Counted from the first letter of the stretch, positions 25,788-34,393 are shown. The stretch: DNA of 64,000 bases from Odoribacter sp. (GCA_013824715.1 PNOH01000021.1:18983-82982); one strand, 5' to 3'. Made by a program: numbers and translations. The notes: a model not told the origin generated them from the letters alone.

Positions 25788-26348
25788 ATGACCAACGACC
25801 AGCAAATATTGGATAGTCTGAAAGACCCTTCAACCAGGGAACTGGCTTTCAGGCATCTGATTTCCAAATACAAGGAAAGGCTTTACTGGCACATCCGAAA
25901 AATCGTGTTAAACCATGATGATACCGACGATGTCCTTCAAAATACTTTTATCAAGATATGGAACGGAATTGGCTCTTTCAGGGCCGAATCGAGTCTGTTT
26001 ACCTGGCTGTACCGCATTGCTACCAACGAATCAATCACTTTTCTGAATCAGCGAAAGCGCAAAGCAATGTCGGGTTTGAATGATGAAAACCAATTTTTAA
26101 TTGATAACCTGGAAAGTGACTCTTATTTTGATGGCGACGAATGGCAAATGATTTTACAAAAGGCTATTGCAACCCTGCCCGAAAAACAAAGGCTGGTATT
26201 CAACCTGAAGTACTTTGAGGAAATCAAATATGAAGAAATGTCGCAAATTCTGGAGACATCGGTGGGCGCCCTGAAAGCATCGTACCACCACGCGGTGAAA
26301 AAAGTTGAAGAATACGTTAAGTCGCACGAAACAAGAATAGAACCTTAA
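25788..26348 (+). CDS. ECF-type RNA polymerase sigma factor
   Basis: 186 residues. Region 2 (about 18-90) has DDTDDVLQNTFIKIWNGIGSF and LFTWLYRIATNES; region 4 (about 125-180) has LPEKQRLVFNLKYFEEIKYEEMSQIL with a helix-turn-helix. Directs transcription of a small regulon, likely including its own operon. Followed by a single-pass membrane protein and a Spy/CpxP-like periplasmic protein on the same strand, suggesting envelope-stress control. Confidence 0.93.
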   Translation: MTNDQQILDSLKDPSTRELAFRHLISKYKERLYWHIRKIVLNHDDTDDVLQNTFIKIWNGIGSFRAESSLFTWLYRIATNESITFLNQRKRKAMSGLNDENQFLIDNLESDSYFDGDEWQMILQKAIATLPEKQRLVFNLKYFEEIKYEEMSQILETSVGALKASYHHAVKKVEEYVKSHETRIEP

Positions 26349-26422
26349 TGGATGAAAATTAAACAGGTTGAAAATTAAACTATTTGAAATTAAAGATGTC
26401 AAAGCCATATAATTAGAAGATC

Positions 26423-26878
26423 ATGTACGAAGAAGAAAATATAGAACCCGATTTTATGAAACGGCCCCCAAAAAATCCGTTTCGAACTCCTGATTCCTAT
26501 TTTGAGTCACTCGAAGACCGGATTATGGGGAATATTAAAGACCAGACGAAGAAAAGTTCTTCAACCAGAATAATACGGTTCCTGAAACCTGCGCTGGGTA
26601 TAGCAGCCAGCATTACCCTGGTTTATATGCTGGCTTATTATCCAATTAATAAGTTCCTGCTGAAAGACACTGTCCAAACAGAACTAACAGATACTACCGG
26701 CACCGACTTGCTAAATGATTATTCCATCAATATAGCTTCAATTGATGATAATTCATTGATAAATGCCATTTTTACTGATGAGACAAACATTTTCGCTGAA
26801 ACTAATCCGGATGAATTTCTGGCTTATCTTTCTACCGGCTTGAATGATGTTGAAATTTATTCTGAAATTCAAAATTAA
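26423..26878 (+). CDS. Single-pass membrane protein, probable anti-sigma factor
   Basis: 151 residues with no family I recognise with certainty. The N-terminal cytoplasmic part (about 1-53) has PFRTPDSYFESLEDRIMGNI, a start often seen in short Bacteroidota membrane proteins behind ECF sigma genes; one transmembrane helix (about 54-75) precedes an acidic periplasmic tail of ~75 residues. Position between a sigma factor and a periplasmic helical protein is that of an anti-sigma factor. No zinc-binding anti-sigma motif is seen. Role inferred from context. Confidence 0.65.
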   Translation: MYEEENIEPDFMKRPPKNPFRTPDSYFESLEDRIMGNIKDQTKKSSSTRIIRFLKPALGIAASITLVYMLAYYPINKFLLKDTVQTELTDTTGTDLLNDYSINIASIDDNSLINAIFTDETNIFAETNPDEFLAYLSTGLNDVEIYSEIQN

Positions 26879-26884
26879 TTAATA

Positions 26885-27343
26885 ATGAAGAAGTTATTCC
26901 TGATAAGCATTTTGTCGATCTTTACGTTTACCGTATTGGTTGCACAGGAAAGAAGAGGCCCAAGTCCTGAAATGTTTGAAAAAATAAAGGCTGAAAAAAT
27001 ATCCTTTTTTACCAGTAAGTTAGACCTGACACCTTCTGAAGCACAAACTTTCTGGCCGGTTTACAACGAATTTGAAAAGAAAAGATTTGATATTCAGCGG
27101 CAGATTCATGAATTTGAACGTATGCCTGATGAAAAATTCACCAATCTTTCAGAATCTGAAATCGAAAAAATGACCAGTAATTACATTGGTTCATTCGAAA
27201 AAGAAGCGCTGCTTTTGAAAGAATACAATTCGCAATTTCTGAAAGTACTTCCAAAGAAAAAGGTATTGATGATGTACCGGACCGAAAATGAATTCAGGTC
27301 ACATTTGATCAGGGAATTCAGGAAGAATCAAAAGAAAGAATAA
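26885..27343 (+). CDS. Periplasmic Spy/CpxP-like helical protein
   Basis: 152 residues with a signal peptide (about 1-20, ending VLVAQ). The mature part is nearly all helix, rich in Lys/Glu, with KLDLTPSEAQTFWPVYNEFEKKR, recalling the LTxxQ repeats of Spy/CpxP/CnrX proteins. Such proteins sense or buffer misfolded proteins or metals in the periplasm. Starts 6 nt after the membrane protein; a Rho-independent terminator follows. Probable sensor or effector of the sigma module; inferred. Confidence 0.72.
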   Translation: MKKLFLISILSIFTFTVLVAQERRGPSPEMFEKIKAEKISFFTSKLDLTPSEAQTFWPVYNEFEKKRFDIQRQIHEFERMPDEKFTNLSESEIEKMTSNYIGSFEKEALLLKEYNSQFLKVLPKKKVLMMYRTENEFRSHLIREFRKNQKKE

Positions 27344-27345
27344 AC

Positions 27346-27368
27346 AAAAGCCGGATTTTCCGGCTTTT
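27346..27368. terminator. Bidirectional terminator between sigma operon and hisS
   Basis: AAAAGCCGGA / TCCGGCTTTT 10-bp stem with a 3-nt loop, A/T-flanked on both sides. It is shared by the plus-strand sigma operon (stop at 27343) and minus-strand hisS (stop at 27370). Confidence 0.88.
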
Positions 27369-27369
27369 A

Positions 27370-28734
27370 TTATTCTGAAAGTATTTTGATCAATTCCTGT
27401 GGATCAACCAACTGTTGTTCGCCGGAAAGCATGTTTTTTAAATTGATTTTGCCCTGCGCCAGTTCGTTTTCGCCGACAATGGCCACAAATGGTATTTTTT
27501 TGTTGTTGGCCCAGGCCATTTGCTTGGCCATTTTGCTCTTATCGGGAAAAATTTCGGCATTGATTCCGGCCCTGCGCACAGCCGCTAAAACGGGCAGACA
27601 AAAAGCTTCTTCAGCCGGGCCAAAATTCACAAACATTAATTTAGTCGAATCAACCGTTTCGGAAGGGAACAGTTGCAATTGGGTCAGTACATCATAAATC
27701 CGGTCGGCGCCAAATGAAATTCCAACTCCGGAAACACCCGGCATTCCAAAGTTTCCGGTCAGGTCGTCGTAACGGCCACCGCCTGCGATGCTGCCCATTG
27801 TAGAATCTTTGGCTTTCACTTCGAAAATTGCTCCGGTATAATAATTCAATCCACGGGCAAGTGTCAAATCCAGTTCAACTTCGGTTGTCAATTGCAAAGT
27901 TCCCAAATAGGCAAATAAAGTTCGTACTTCAGCAATTCCTTTCGCTCCAATTTCGGATTGACCAATTGCCGATGTCAACTGTGCCAGTTTTTCTGAAACC
28001 GACCCCGACAAATGCAAAATCGGCTGCAACTTATCAACAGCATTTTGCGGAATGCCTTTTTCGAGCAATTCTTCATTCACTTTTTCCAGACCGATTTTCT
28101 CCAGCTTATCTATGGCAATGGTAATATCCACAATCCGGTCTTTTTCGCCAATTACCTCAGCAATTCCGGCGAGAATTTTTCGGTTGTTGATCTTCACCAC
28201 GGTATTAATCTTCAGCCTGGCAAAAATCTGGTCAACAATCTGCACCAACTCCATTTCGTTGAGCAGCGAATCACTTCCCACAATATCCACATCGCACTGA
28301 TAAAACTCTCGGTAGCGGCCTTTTTGCGGACGGTCGGCCCGCCAAACAGGCTGAATCTGATAGCGTTTAAAGGGAAATGAAATGTCATTTCTATACTGAA
28401 CCACATATCTGGCAAAAGGCACAGTCAGGTCATATCGCAAACCCTTTTCCGATATTCTATTGGTGAGCCGGATGCTGTTTCTTTCAAGCAATTCCTGTTC
28501 GGTTGGAGCCGCAGCAAAATCGCCTGAATTCAGAATTTTGAACAGCAATTTATCACCTTCTTCTCCGTATTTTCCCATCAAAGTCGAAAGGTTTTCCATT
28601 GCCGGAGTTTCAATGGGTTGAAATCCGTACAATCGAAAAATACTTTTGATGGTGTCGAAAATATAGTTCCGGTTGGTCATTTCAGCCGGTGAAAAATCAC
28701 GTGTTCCTTTTGGAATCGAAGGTTTCTGTGCCAT
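27370..28734 (-). CDS. hisS: Histidyl-tRNA synthetase
   Basis: 454-residue class II aminoacyl-tRNA synthetase. Motif 2 region with [13 protein letters not shown] and [27 protein letters not shown], histidine-specific [14 protein letters not shown], motif 3 AGGGRYDDL, and a C-terminal anticodon-binding domain (about 365-454). Full length. Probably monocistronic, with its own terminator. Confidence 0.96.
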   Translation of the reverse strand: MAQKPSIPKGTRDFSPAEMTNRNYIFDTIKSIFRLYGFQPIETPAMENLSTLMGKYGEEGDKLLFKILNSGDFAAAPTEQELLERNSIRLTNRISEKGLRYDLTVPFARYVVQYRNDISFPFKRYQIQPVWRADRPQKGRYREFYQCDVDIVGSDSLLNEMELVQIVDQIFARLKINTVVKINNRKILAGIAEVIGEKDRIVDITIAIDKLEKIGLEKVNEELLEKGIPQNAVDKLQPILHLSGSVSEKLAQLTSAIGQSEIGAKGIAEVRTLFAYLGTLQLTTEVELDLTLARGLNYYTGAIFEVKAKDSTMGSIAGGGRYDDLTGNFGMPGVSGVGISFGADRIYDVLTQLQLFPSETVDSTKLMFVNFGPAEEAFCLPVLAAVRRAGINAEIFPDKSKMAKQMAWANNKKIPFVAIVGENELAQGKINLKNMLSGEQQLVDPQELIKILSE

Positions 28735-28790
28735 GGTTGTTTATTTCGGAAGGGGCAAAATTAAGGAAATTCAGGAAAAACCGGCCATAT

Positions 28791-29633
28791 TTATTGGTTA
28801 TCAATCCCTTTATTCTTTTTAGGGGCCAGTTGCTTTGCATTTTGTTTGGTTACTACTCTCTTTCCTGTTGTTTTCTCCAATTGCAAACGGGCAGCTTTGG
28901 CCACATTGCCACCTTTTTTGGCTACAGTTTTATTTTCTCCGAATGTCTTTGGCTTTTTATCTTTCGAAATCTCGGTGGTTGATGCTTCGGCCAGCATATT
29001 CAGTACCAGTTCCAGATTGGTCATGTGATCGCGAAGGTTTTCTTTCTTCAAGTCTTTGTACGATTTGTACTGTTTGGTGGTTAACCCACTCCATGCCTTG
29101 GTAATCTCATCGGTCAGGATTGCAAATTCCTGTCCTTTCTTTACGCCACGATCTTCCCATTCATCGGTCAGTTCCTTGCGAATTTCAATACTTTTCAGCC
29201 TCTGGTTGATCCATTCTTTGGAGTAACCTTTGCGTAAATAAGTTTCCATCAGCCGGTCGATACCTATTTCCGGGTCCTCAATTTCGTCAATCCGCTCGCG
29301 CCCAACCTGCGCCAACCACATTTTAAACGGCTCTGCTTTGGGCGAAGGGATGCTCTGGATTAAACGGAACAACTGTTCGGTATCAGCCACATCGGTCAAG
29401 CGCATTTTGCCATCGGCGGCAAGCATTTTCAAACCGTTACAATTTGTAACGGTTTCATTACCTTCGTCTAATAGCCTCTTCTTTAGAACCCTCCAATAGA
29501 TCTGTGGGTTTTCACTTCCTGTGAGAACTGCTATTACGTCAACAATCGAGAAATACCATTTCTCCTGCTCGCTGTCCCATAACGAGCGAACCTGTTTTTG
29601 TTCAAATAGTTGAATGGCTGATTCTTTGGTCAT
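28791..29633 (-). CDS. Bro-N domain protein (phage antirepressor-like)
   Basis: 280 residues. The N-terminal Bro-N domain (about 1-105) has IQLFEQKQVRSLWDSEQEKW and YFSIVDVIAVLT; a middle part has RIDEIEDPEIGIDRLMETYLRKGY and the Lys-rich C-terminus is the DinD-like helical region usual for this Bacteroidota family. Such proteins occur on phages and as scattered chromosomal genes; cellular role unknown. A fragment of a second Bro-N N-terminus lies 100 nt upstream on the same strand, suggesting a decayed tandem copy. Confidence 0.82.
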   Translation of the reverse strand: MTKESAIQLFEQKQVRSLWDSEQEKWYFSIVDVIAVLTGSENPQIYWRVLKKRLLDEGNETVTNCNGLKMLAADGKMRLTDVADTEQLFRLIQSIPSPKAEPFKMWLAQVGRERIDEIEDPEIGIDRLMETYLRKGYSKEWINQRLKSIEIRKELTDEWEDRGVKKGQEFAILTDEITKAWSGLTTKQYKSYKDLKKENLRDHMTNLELVLNMLAEASTTEISKDKKPKTFGENKTVAKKGGNVAKAARLQLEKTTGKRVVTKQNAKQLAPKKNKGIDNQ

Positions 29634-29938
29634 ATTTGGGAAGTTAATTTTTATTTAGATGTTGTGTTTCATTGATAAAACCTTACTTTGTTTATCATCA
29701 ACCAGGGGACAAATTGTACCCCAGTTGCTTTTTATTCACCATTCTCGTAAGTATTCATTCCAAACCGACCGTATTTGCTTGCTTTCAAAAAGCTTAATAT
29801 TGCTCATGCTTTCATTATCTGAAGTGAACCTCAAACGAAGAGTTGCATTTCAAATACAAATTTCCTGTCAACGAAGTAACCAAGCCCGACTGGGTAGTTT
29901 GCTGTTATTCCAGAGTGTCTTAATTTTTCTTTAGAAAC
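29634..29938. other. Gap containing a decayed Bro-N fragment
   Basis: 305 bases between the Bro-N gene and the DUF4468 gene. Apart from the fragment at 29736-29807 there is no supportable feature; a plus-strand ORF across it has no family resemblance. Confidence 0.5.
29736..29807 (-). pseudogene. Remnant of a second Bro-N gene N-terminus
   Basis: A 23-codon frame starting MSNIKLFESKQIRSVWNE and stopping at TGA two residues before where YFSIVDV would be expected. It aligns with IQLFEQKQVRSLWDSEQEKW of the intact neighbour. Nothing Bro-like follows in any minus-strand frame, so the gene appears broken or the piece was left behind by recombination. Confidence 0.65.
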
Positions 29939-30487
29939 TTACCAATTTTCATTATTAGTTTTAGTTTGTCCTTTAACTGCCAGTTCTAATGAACTAAGTA
30001 ATTCTGTCAACTGAGAATCTATTTTGTCTTTGGTCTCTTGATATTTCTTACCTGATTTTAGCTCACCACCTTTTTTATAAATAATTTCTAAAGATGTACT
30101 CGTAAATGGAGATGATTGCGCAACTTGTTTTAAATCTGTAGCAATAAATCGTAATTTACCATCCTTTATGTCCAGTTGTATTTTATAGGAAAGATCAAAA
30201 TAAAAACCCATGATAGGGCCAAGAGCAGATTTAGAAATTCCGTTAATACGTATCATCTTATTCTCAATCTTTGCCTGAATTACACTTTCTGTATTATTAA
30301 AGGTATAGGAAACCCAATCAATGGAAGAATTATAAATCTGAGCAGCAGATTTATCCTTAAAAACAATTATAGACTCTCCCGTCAGAGTGCCATTCTTATC
30401 AAGGTTTGTTTTAATACCTTCTGCTTCTTGTCCTTGTGAAGAAAAGTACCCGCATAAAAGAAATAATAATAAAAATGTAATTTTCAT
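29939..30487 (-). CDS. DUF4468-domain secreted protein
   Basis: 182 residues with a signal peptide (about 1-19, ending YFSSQGQ). The rest fits DUF4468 (TBP-like fold): paired segments with IYNSSIDWVSYTFN and IMGFYFDLSYKIQLDIKDGKLRF, then a Lys-rich C-terminal helix. Function unknown; common in Bacteroidota. Its start is preceded by TAAACCTATATTC, nearly identical to the sequence before the next gene upstream. Confidence 0.72.
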   Translation of the reverse strand: MKITFLLLFLLCGYFSSQGQEAEGIKTNLDKNGTLTGESIIVFKDKSAAQIYNSSIDWVSYTFNNTESVIQAKIENKMIRINGISKSALGPIMGFYFDLSYKIQLDIKDGKLRFIATDLKQVAQSSPFTSTSLEIIYKKGGELKSGKKYQETKDKIDSQLTELLSSLELAVKGQTKTNNENW

Positions 30488-30533
30488 GAATATAGGTTTA
30501 TCTGGTGAATAATTTAAACTATGTAGTGGTGTC

Positions 30534-31064
30534 TTAAATTATTGGTATGTCAATACAAAATATCACCTCAATTATTTTAAAAAATGAATAAATTATGACT
30601 AAAATGCTCATTATCTGAATAATCGAATTTTCCGCAAGTCTGTTTATTATACTTTTAGGCTTGGGGCTTTTTGACAAAGAATGACTATCAACTACAAGCT
30701 TTATATCTTGTATTTCTTGTCGGTTTAAATTTTCTAGATTTTCTTCTTTTTCTTGTTTCTGCTGTAATTCCTGAAACTCTTGCAGTTTCTGAAGTTCATG
30801 AAATTTAAAATACTCTGTCAAAGAACCGTGATCATTGATAATCTGTCTGGCAGATTGAGTAATTTTCAACCTGTCAATATTCTCCTTAGTGAAATAAATA
30901 TTTTCGTAAAGTGCTATGAAATTATTTTTCTCATCATAATTGAACTCAATATTAGTCAACTGCTTATAATCAGTCAAAATGAGTCTAAACATGATTCCTG
31001 ACGGTTTCTCGTTGCAAAGCTTAACTAATAAAAAGTCCAGTAATTCTAAATGCTTTTTGTCCAT
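30534..31064 (-). CDS. Hypothetical protein with Gln/Glu-rich coiled coil and C-terminal membrane helix
   Basis: About 176 residues from MDKKHLELL at 31064. I prefer this start because TAAACCTATATT stands directly before it, as before the DUF4468 gene; an upstream ATG at 31082 would add six residues. Residues ~95-125 form a Gln/Glu/Leu-rich coiled coil (LQKLQEFQELQQKQEK) and a hydrophobic segment lies at ~150-172, so it is probably tail-anchored with a cytoplasmic body. No family recognised. Low-GC codon use. Confidence 0.6.
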   Translation of the reverse strand: MDKKHLELLDFLLVKLCNEKPSGIMFRLILTDYKQLTNIEFNYDEKNNFIALYENIYFTKENIDRLKITQSARQIINDHGSLTEYFKFHELQKLQEFQELQQKQEKEENLENLNRQEIQDIKLVVDSHSLSKSPKPKSIINRLAENSIIQIMSILVIIYSFFKIIEVIFCIDIPII

Positions 31065-31082
31065 AAATATAGGTTTAGTCAT

Positions 31083-31372
31083 GTCAATGGCGACTTTTTG
31101 GCATTAGGCAACAGTTGTACACCATCCAATTGCAGGTATTTTTTCAATATGCGCAATTGTAAAAAAATTCTGTTTGATAAAAACTCCTTAATGTTTCTTA
31201 CCAAATTTAACCCATTCACCCCACTAATCAAAGCCACTTTACAAGAAGTTATAAACATTAATTGCAACCCAAAACCCTGAAAATAAGAATGTCCGAAGCG
31301 ATTACCCGCTCCGGACTATGTATTTGATTTGTAAACTCCGGGGGCGACTCAAAGTCGCCCCGGAGTAATAGA
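31083..31372. other. Non-coding stretch with two strong hairpins
   Basis: Hairpin 1, 31291-31316: GTCCG(A)AGCG ... CGCT(C)CGGAC. Hairpin 2, 31335-31366: ACTCCGGGGGCGACT, loop CAA, AGTCGCCCCGGAGT (14 pairs, one bulge). Hairpin 2 follows the ettA 3'-end fragment on the minus strand by 6 nt, so it may be that fragment's original terminator, though a T tract is lacking. The rest is AT-rich and empty. Confidence 0.6.
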
Positions 31373-31432
31373 CTACTCTAATACCAGCTTTTTGTATTTC
31401 ACCCGTTGTGGATCAACATCACCCATGCGTTT
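31373..31432 (-). pseudogene. Diverged copy of the ettA 3' end
   Basis: Read on the minus strand it encodes KRMGDVDPQRVKYKKLVLE and a TAG stop; intact ettA ends RMGDVGPQRVKYKKLV. Over 50 nt there are 7 base differences; five are silent third-position changes (CGC/CGT, GGT/GGC, CCA/CCG, CAA/CAG, CGG/CGA) and two give one Gly-to-Asp change. The piece therefore diverged while still coding. It abuts the MNT gene exactly at its stop codon, so HEPN-MNT lies between two ettA 3' ends. Confidence 0.85.
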
Positions 31433-31737
31433 CATTTTATTTCAATACCCGTAGTCTGGATTTCATAAGCAAATGGATTTTGTATATTAAAATCGCCTTC
31501 CCAAATCGGATGTGGTTCGATTCTTAAATCAACTGTTCTTCTCAGCCGCATTAATTGCATCTGAACGGAAAAGAAATCATCCATCTTACCAATCACAATA
31601 GCAATATCAATATCACTATCTTTATGCTCATTCCCTTTGGCATAAGAACCAAACAAAAAAGCTTTCTTTAACTCCATATTCTCGGGAATCCTCTGAATAT
31701 ATAGCTTTGCAGTATCTATAATTGATTGATCAACCAT
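31432..31737 (-). CDS. MNT-type nucleotidyltransferase (antitoxin of HEPN-MNT pair)
   Basis: 101 residues. Minimal nucleotidyltransferase with the exact GS-x10-DxD motif (GSYAKGNEHKDSDIDI, about residues 30-45) and a third acidic residue in TVDLRIEPH. In MntA-HepT systems such proteins AMPylate and silence the HEPN partner. Its start lies within the end of the HEPN gene (22-nt overlap), so translation is coupled. Its stop overlaps the ettA fragment. Confidence 0.88.
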   Translation of the reverse strand: MVDQSIIDTAKLYIQRIPENMELKKAFLFGSYAKGNEHKDSDIDIAIVIGKMDDFFSVQMQLMRLRRTVDLRIEPHPIWEGDFNIQNPFAYEIQTTGIEIK

Positions 31738-32117
31738 TGTCTTAGCGTTTCAATTTTAGAAATCCATTCGTTAGAAAAGTCAACTGTGCAAAGTTTTTGA
31801 AAATTTTGTTTATAGCCGTCATATCTGGCATTTATATTAAAAGTTGTTATTTCATCCAGCCATTCATCATAGCCCTCTGGTAACTCAACATCAATCTTCT
31901 TCGCCAATCTAAGTAAATCATGAGAAAACGCCGGGTGTTTTTGCAATCTTTTAACATACAGTGCCTTTAGCAACTTTTCGATTACTAAATGTCCTAAAAA
32001 CAAAGCCCATGAGTACTCTTTGGTTTTTATTAAATTCTGCATTGACGCGTAATTCTGTTCTGAAGATTCACGCCAATGATTAATTATAGAATCAATATTT
32101 CGAATTTCTTCTTCCAT
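31716..32117 (-). CDS. HEPN-domain protein (toxin-like partner of MNT)
   Basis: About 133 residues from ATG at 32117 (MEEEIRNID); a TTG six codons upstream is in frame but lies on a -7-like TATTTTTG box. All-helical HEPN fold: ALFLGHLVIEKLLKALYVKR, AFSHDLLRLAKKIDV, NINARYDGYK. The RX4-6H RNase motif of many HEPN toxins is not seen (nearest is RLQKH), so it may belong to the HI0074-like branch that works with a nucleotidyltransferase rather than as an RNase. Partner of the overlapping MNT gene. Confidence 0.85.
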   Translation of the reverse strand: MEEEIRNIDSIINHWRESSEQNYASMQNLIKTKEYSWALFLGHLVIEKLLKALYVKRLQKHPAFSHDLLRLAKKIDVELPEGYDEWLDEITTFNINARYDGYKQNFQKLCTVDFSNEWISKIETLRQWLINQL

Positions 32118-32188
32118 AATGAACCAAAAATACAAAATTCAACCATAGAAATCTACATGCAATGATTTTTAACTGGGCTGTACTAACC

Positions 32189-33871
32189 TTACACCAGCTT
32201 TTTGTATTTCACTCGCTGCGGGCCAACATCGCCCATACGTTTTTTGCGGTTTTCTTCGTAGTCGGTAAATCCGCCTTCGAAGAACACCACTTTCGAATCT
32301 CCTTCAAAAGCCAGAATGTGCGTGGCAATGCGGTCGAGGAACCAGCGGTCGTGCGAAATAACCACGGCGCAACCGGCAAAGTTGTCCAAACCTTCTTCCA
32401 GCGCACGCAAAGTATTGATGTCAATATCGTTGGTCGGCTCATCAAGTAACAGTACGTTTCCTTCTTCTTTCAGGGCCAAAGCCAGGTGCAGACGGTTCTT
32501 TTCTCCACCCGAAAGATATCCGCATTTCTTTTCCTGATCGGCGCCTCCAAAATTAAACCTCGAAACATAGGCTCGGGCATTCAGTTGTTTCCCGCCCACT
32601 GAAATGAGGTCGCTTCCTCCGGTTATCACCTGAAATACGGTTTTCTCCGGATCAATCGTCTTGTGAGTTTGGTCAACGTATGCAATTTTCACTGTTTCGC
32701 CCACTTCAAAAGTACCTTTATTGGCTTTTTCCAAACCCATAATCAACTTAAACAGTGTGGTTTTACCGGCGCCATTCGGGCCGATAACGCCAACAATTCC
32801 GTTTGGAGGCAACACAAAATTCAGGTCTTCGAACAACAGGCGGTCGCCGTAACCTTTGGCGACATCTGTAGCAGAAATAACCTTCTCGCCTAAACGTGGG
32901 CCATTCGGGATAAATATTTCCAGCTTTTCTTCCTTCGTTTTCACATCTTCATTAACCATACGGTCGTAGGCTCCCATGCGGGCCTTCGATTTTGCCTGAC
33001 GGGCTTTGGGTGCCATCCGGATCCACTCCAACTCGCGTTCAAGCGATTTTCGCCGCTTGGATGCAACCTTTTCTTCCTGCTCCATCCGTTTCGATTTCTG
33101 TTCGAGCCAGGATGTATAATTTCCTTTCCATGGTATTCCTTCGCCACGGTCGAGTTCCAGAATCCATCCAGCCACATTGTCGAGGAAATAGCGGTCGTGA
33201 GTAATACAAATTACGGTACCCTTGTATTGCTGCAGATGCATTTCGAGCCACTGGATTGATTCTGCGTCCAAATGGTTGGTTGGTTCATCGAGAAGTAAAA
33301 CATCCGGTTCTTTCAGCAGCAAACGGCACAAGGCAACCCGGCGGCGTTCACCTCCTGAAAGCTCTCCGACAAGCTGTTCGTCAGGTGGGCACTGTAAAGC
33401 ATCCATGGCACGTTCGAGTTTGGTATCGAGGTTCCAGGCATCAAAGTGATCAATTTTATCCTGAAGGACGGCCTGTTCAGCGATCATTTTATCCATGACA
33501 TCAGGATTTTCATATACTTCAGGATCACCAAATTTCAGGTTGATATCTTCGTAGGCTTTCAGAACATCAACAATTTCCTGAGCCCCTTCCTGAACAATTT
33601 CTTTTACAGTCTTAGTTTCGTCTAATTTTGGATCTTGTTCCAGATAACCAACCGTATAACCGGGAGCAAAAACCAATTCGCCCTGAAACGACCCTTCGAG
33701 TCCGGCAATAATTTTGAGCAGCGTAGATTTTCCTGATCCGTTCAATCCGATAATGCCAATTTTAGCGCCCAGAAAAAACGACAATGAAATATCTTTCAGG
33801 ACTTGCTTTTGAGGAGGATAGGTTTTACTTACCCGATACATCGAGAAAATAATCTTTTTATCGTCGGCCAT
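32189..33871 (-). CDS. ettA: Energy-dependent translational throttle protein EttA (ABC-F)
   Basis: 560 residues with two ABC domains and no membrane segments. Walker A GLNGSGKST and GPNGAGKTT, signatures LSGGERRRVALCR and LSGGEKNRLHLAL, Walker B VLLLDEPTNHLD and VLLLDEPTNDID, and the Arm/linker region (about 240-310) typical of EttA, with the C-terminus ending RVKYKKLV. Binds the ribosomal E site and gates entry into elongation according to ATP/ADP. A TACGTTTG -7 box lies upstream (33898-33905). HEPN-MNT follows 71 nt downstream where a terminator would be expected. Confidence 0.95.
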   Translation of the reverse strand: MADDKKIIFSMYRVSKTYPPQKQVLKDISLSFFLGAKIGIIGLNGSGKSTLLKIIAGLEGSFQGELVFAPGYTVGYLEQDPKLDETKTVKEIVQEGAQEIVDVLKAYEDINLKFGDPEVYENPDVMDKMIAEQAVLQDKIDHFDAWNLDTKLERAMDALQCPPDEQLVGELSGGERRRVALCRLLLKEPDVLLLDEPTNHLDAESIQWLEMHLQQYKGTVICITHDRYFLDNVAGWILELDRGEGIPWKGNYTSWLEQKSKRMEQEEKVASKRRKSLERELEWIRMAPKARQAKSKARMGAYDRMVNEDVKTKEEKLEIFIPNGPRLGEKVISATDVAKGYGDRLLFEDLNFVLPPNGIVGVIGPNGAGKTTLFKLIMGLEKANKGTFEVGETVKIAYVDQTHKTIDPEKTVFQVITGGSDLISVGGKQLNARAYVSRFNFGGADQEKKCGYLSGGEKNRLHLALALKEEGNVLLLDEPTNDIDINTLRALEEGLDNFAGCAVVISHDRWFLDRIATHILAFEGDSKVVFFEGGFTDYEENRKKRMGDVGPQRVKYKKLV

Positions 33872-34003
33872 ATTTATAGTTTTTTGGGTTTATATTTCAA
33901 ACGTATGATATCAGCTATCCAAAACAGGATTTGAGTTATCAAAAATAGTGCTTTTTAAGTTTTTAATTCATTAGTTTTACTTTAAGAAATAAAAAACAGC
34001 TTT

Positions 34004-34393
34004 GTGAAATTATTAATCGTTGATGATAATCCGATCAATCAGAAATTTCTAAGTTACTCTTTGAATAAGTACTTTGAAATTGAGACTGCTTTAAACGGAC
34101 TGGAAGCTATAAATATGCTTAATAATCATGATTATGATGTTGTTTTGATGGATCTGTCGATGCCAGTGATGGATGGTGCCGAAGCTACCCGAAGAATCAG
34201 ACAATCCTTGCTTTTCAGGAATAGACATATTCCAATTATTTTTGTTACAACTAATGATATTGATGAAGAGCGTAAACGTTGCATGGAAATTGGCGGTGAT
34301 GATTATTTTATTAAACCTGTAAGAATTAAAGAACTAAAAACCAGTATAGATTATTACCTCCGACAGAAACTGGATTTAACTTTTCAGGATTAA
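34004..34393 (+). CDS. Stand-alone response regulator receiver protein
   Basis: 129 residues, GTG start. Receiver domain only: acidic pair in IVDDNPINQ, phosphoacceptor Asp in DVVLMDLSMPVMDG, Thr in IFVTTND, Lys in FIKPVR. No output domain, so it acts through protein contact (CheY- or phosphorelay-like). No histidine kinase neighbours it. A bidirectional terminator follows. Confidence 0.9.
   Translation: MKLLIVDDNPINQKFLSYSLNKYFEIETALNGLEAINMLNNHDYDVVLMDLSMPVMDGAEATRRIRQSLLFRNRHIPIIFVTTNDIDEERKRCMEIGGDDYFIKPVRIKELKTSIDYYLRQKLDLTFQD

Noticed and set aside
29659-29934. 91-codon plus-strand ORF between the Bro-N and DUF4468 genes
   Set aside because: No family resemblance, odd composition, and it runs antisense across the Bro-N remnant, which is the better explanation.
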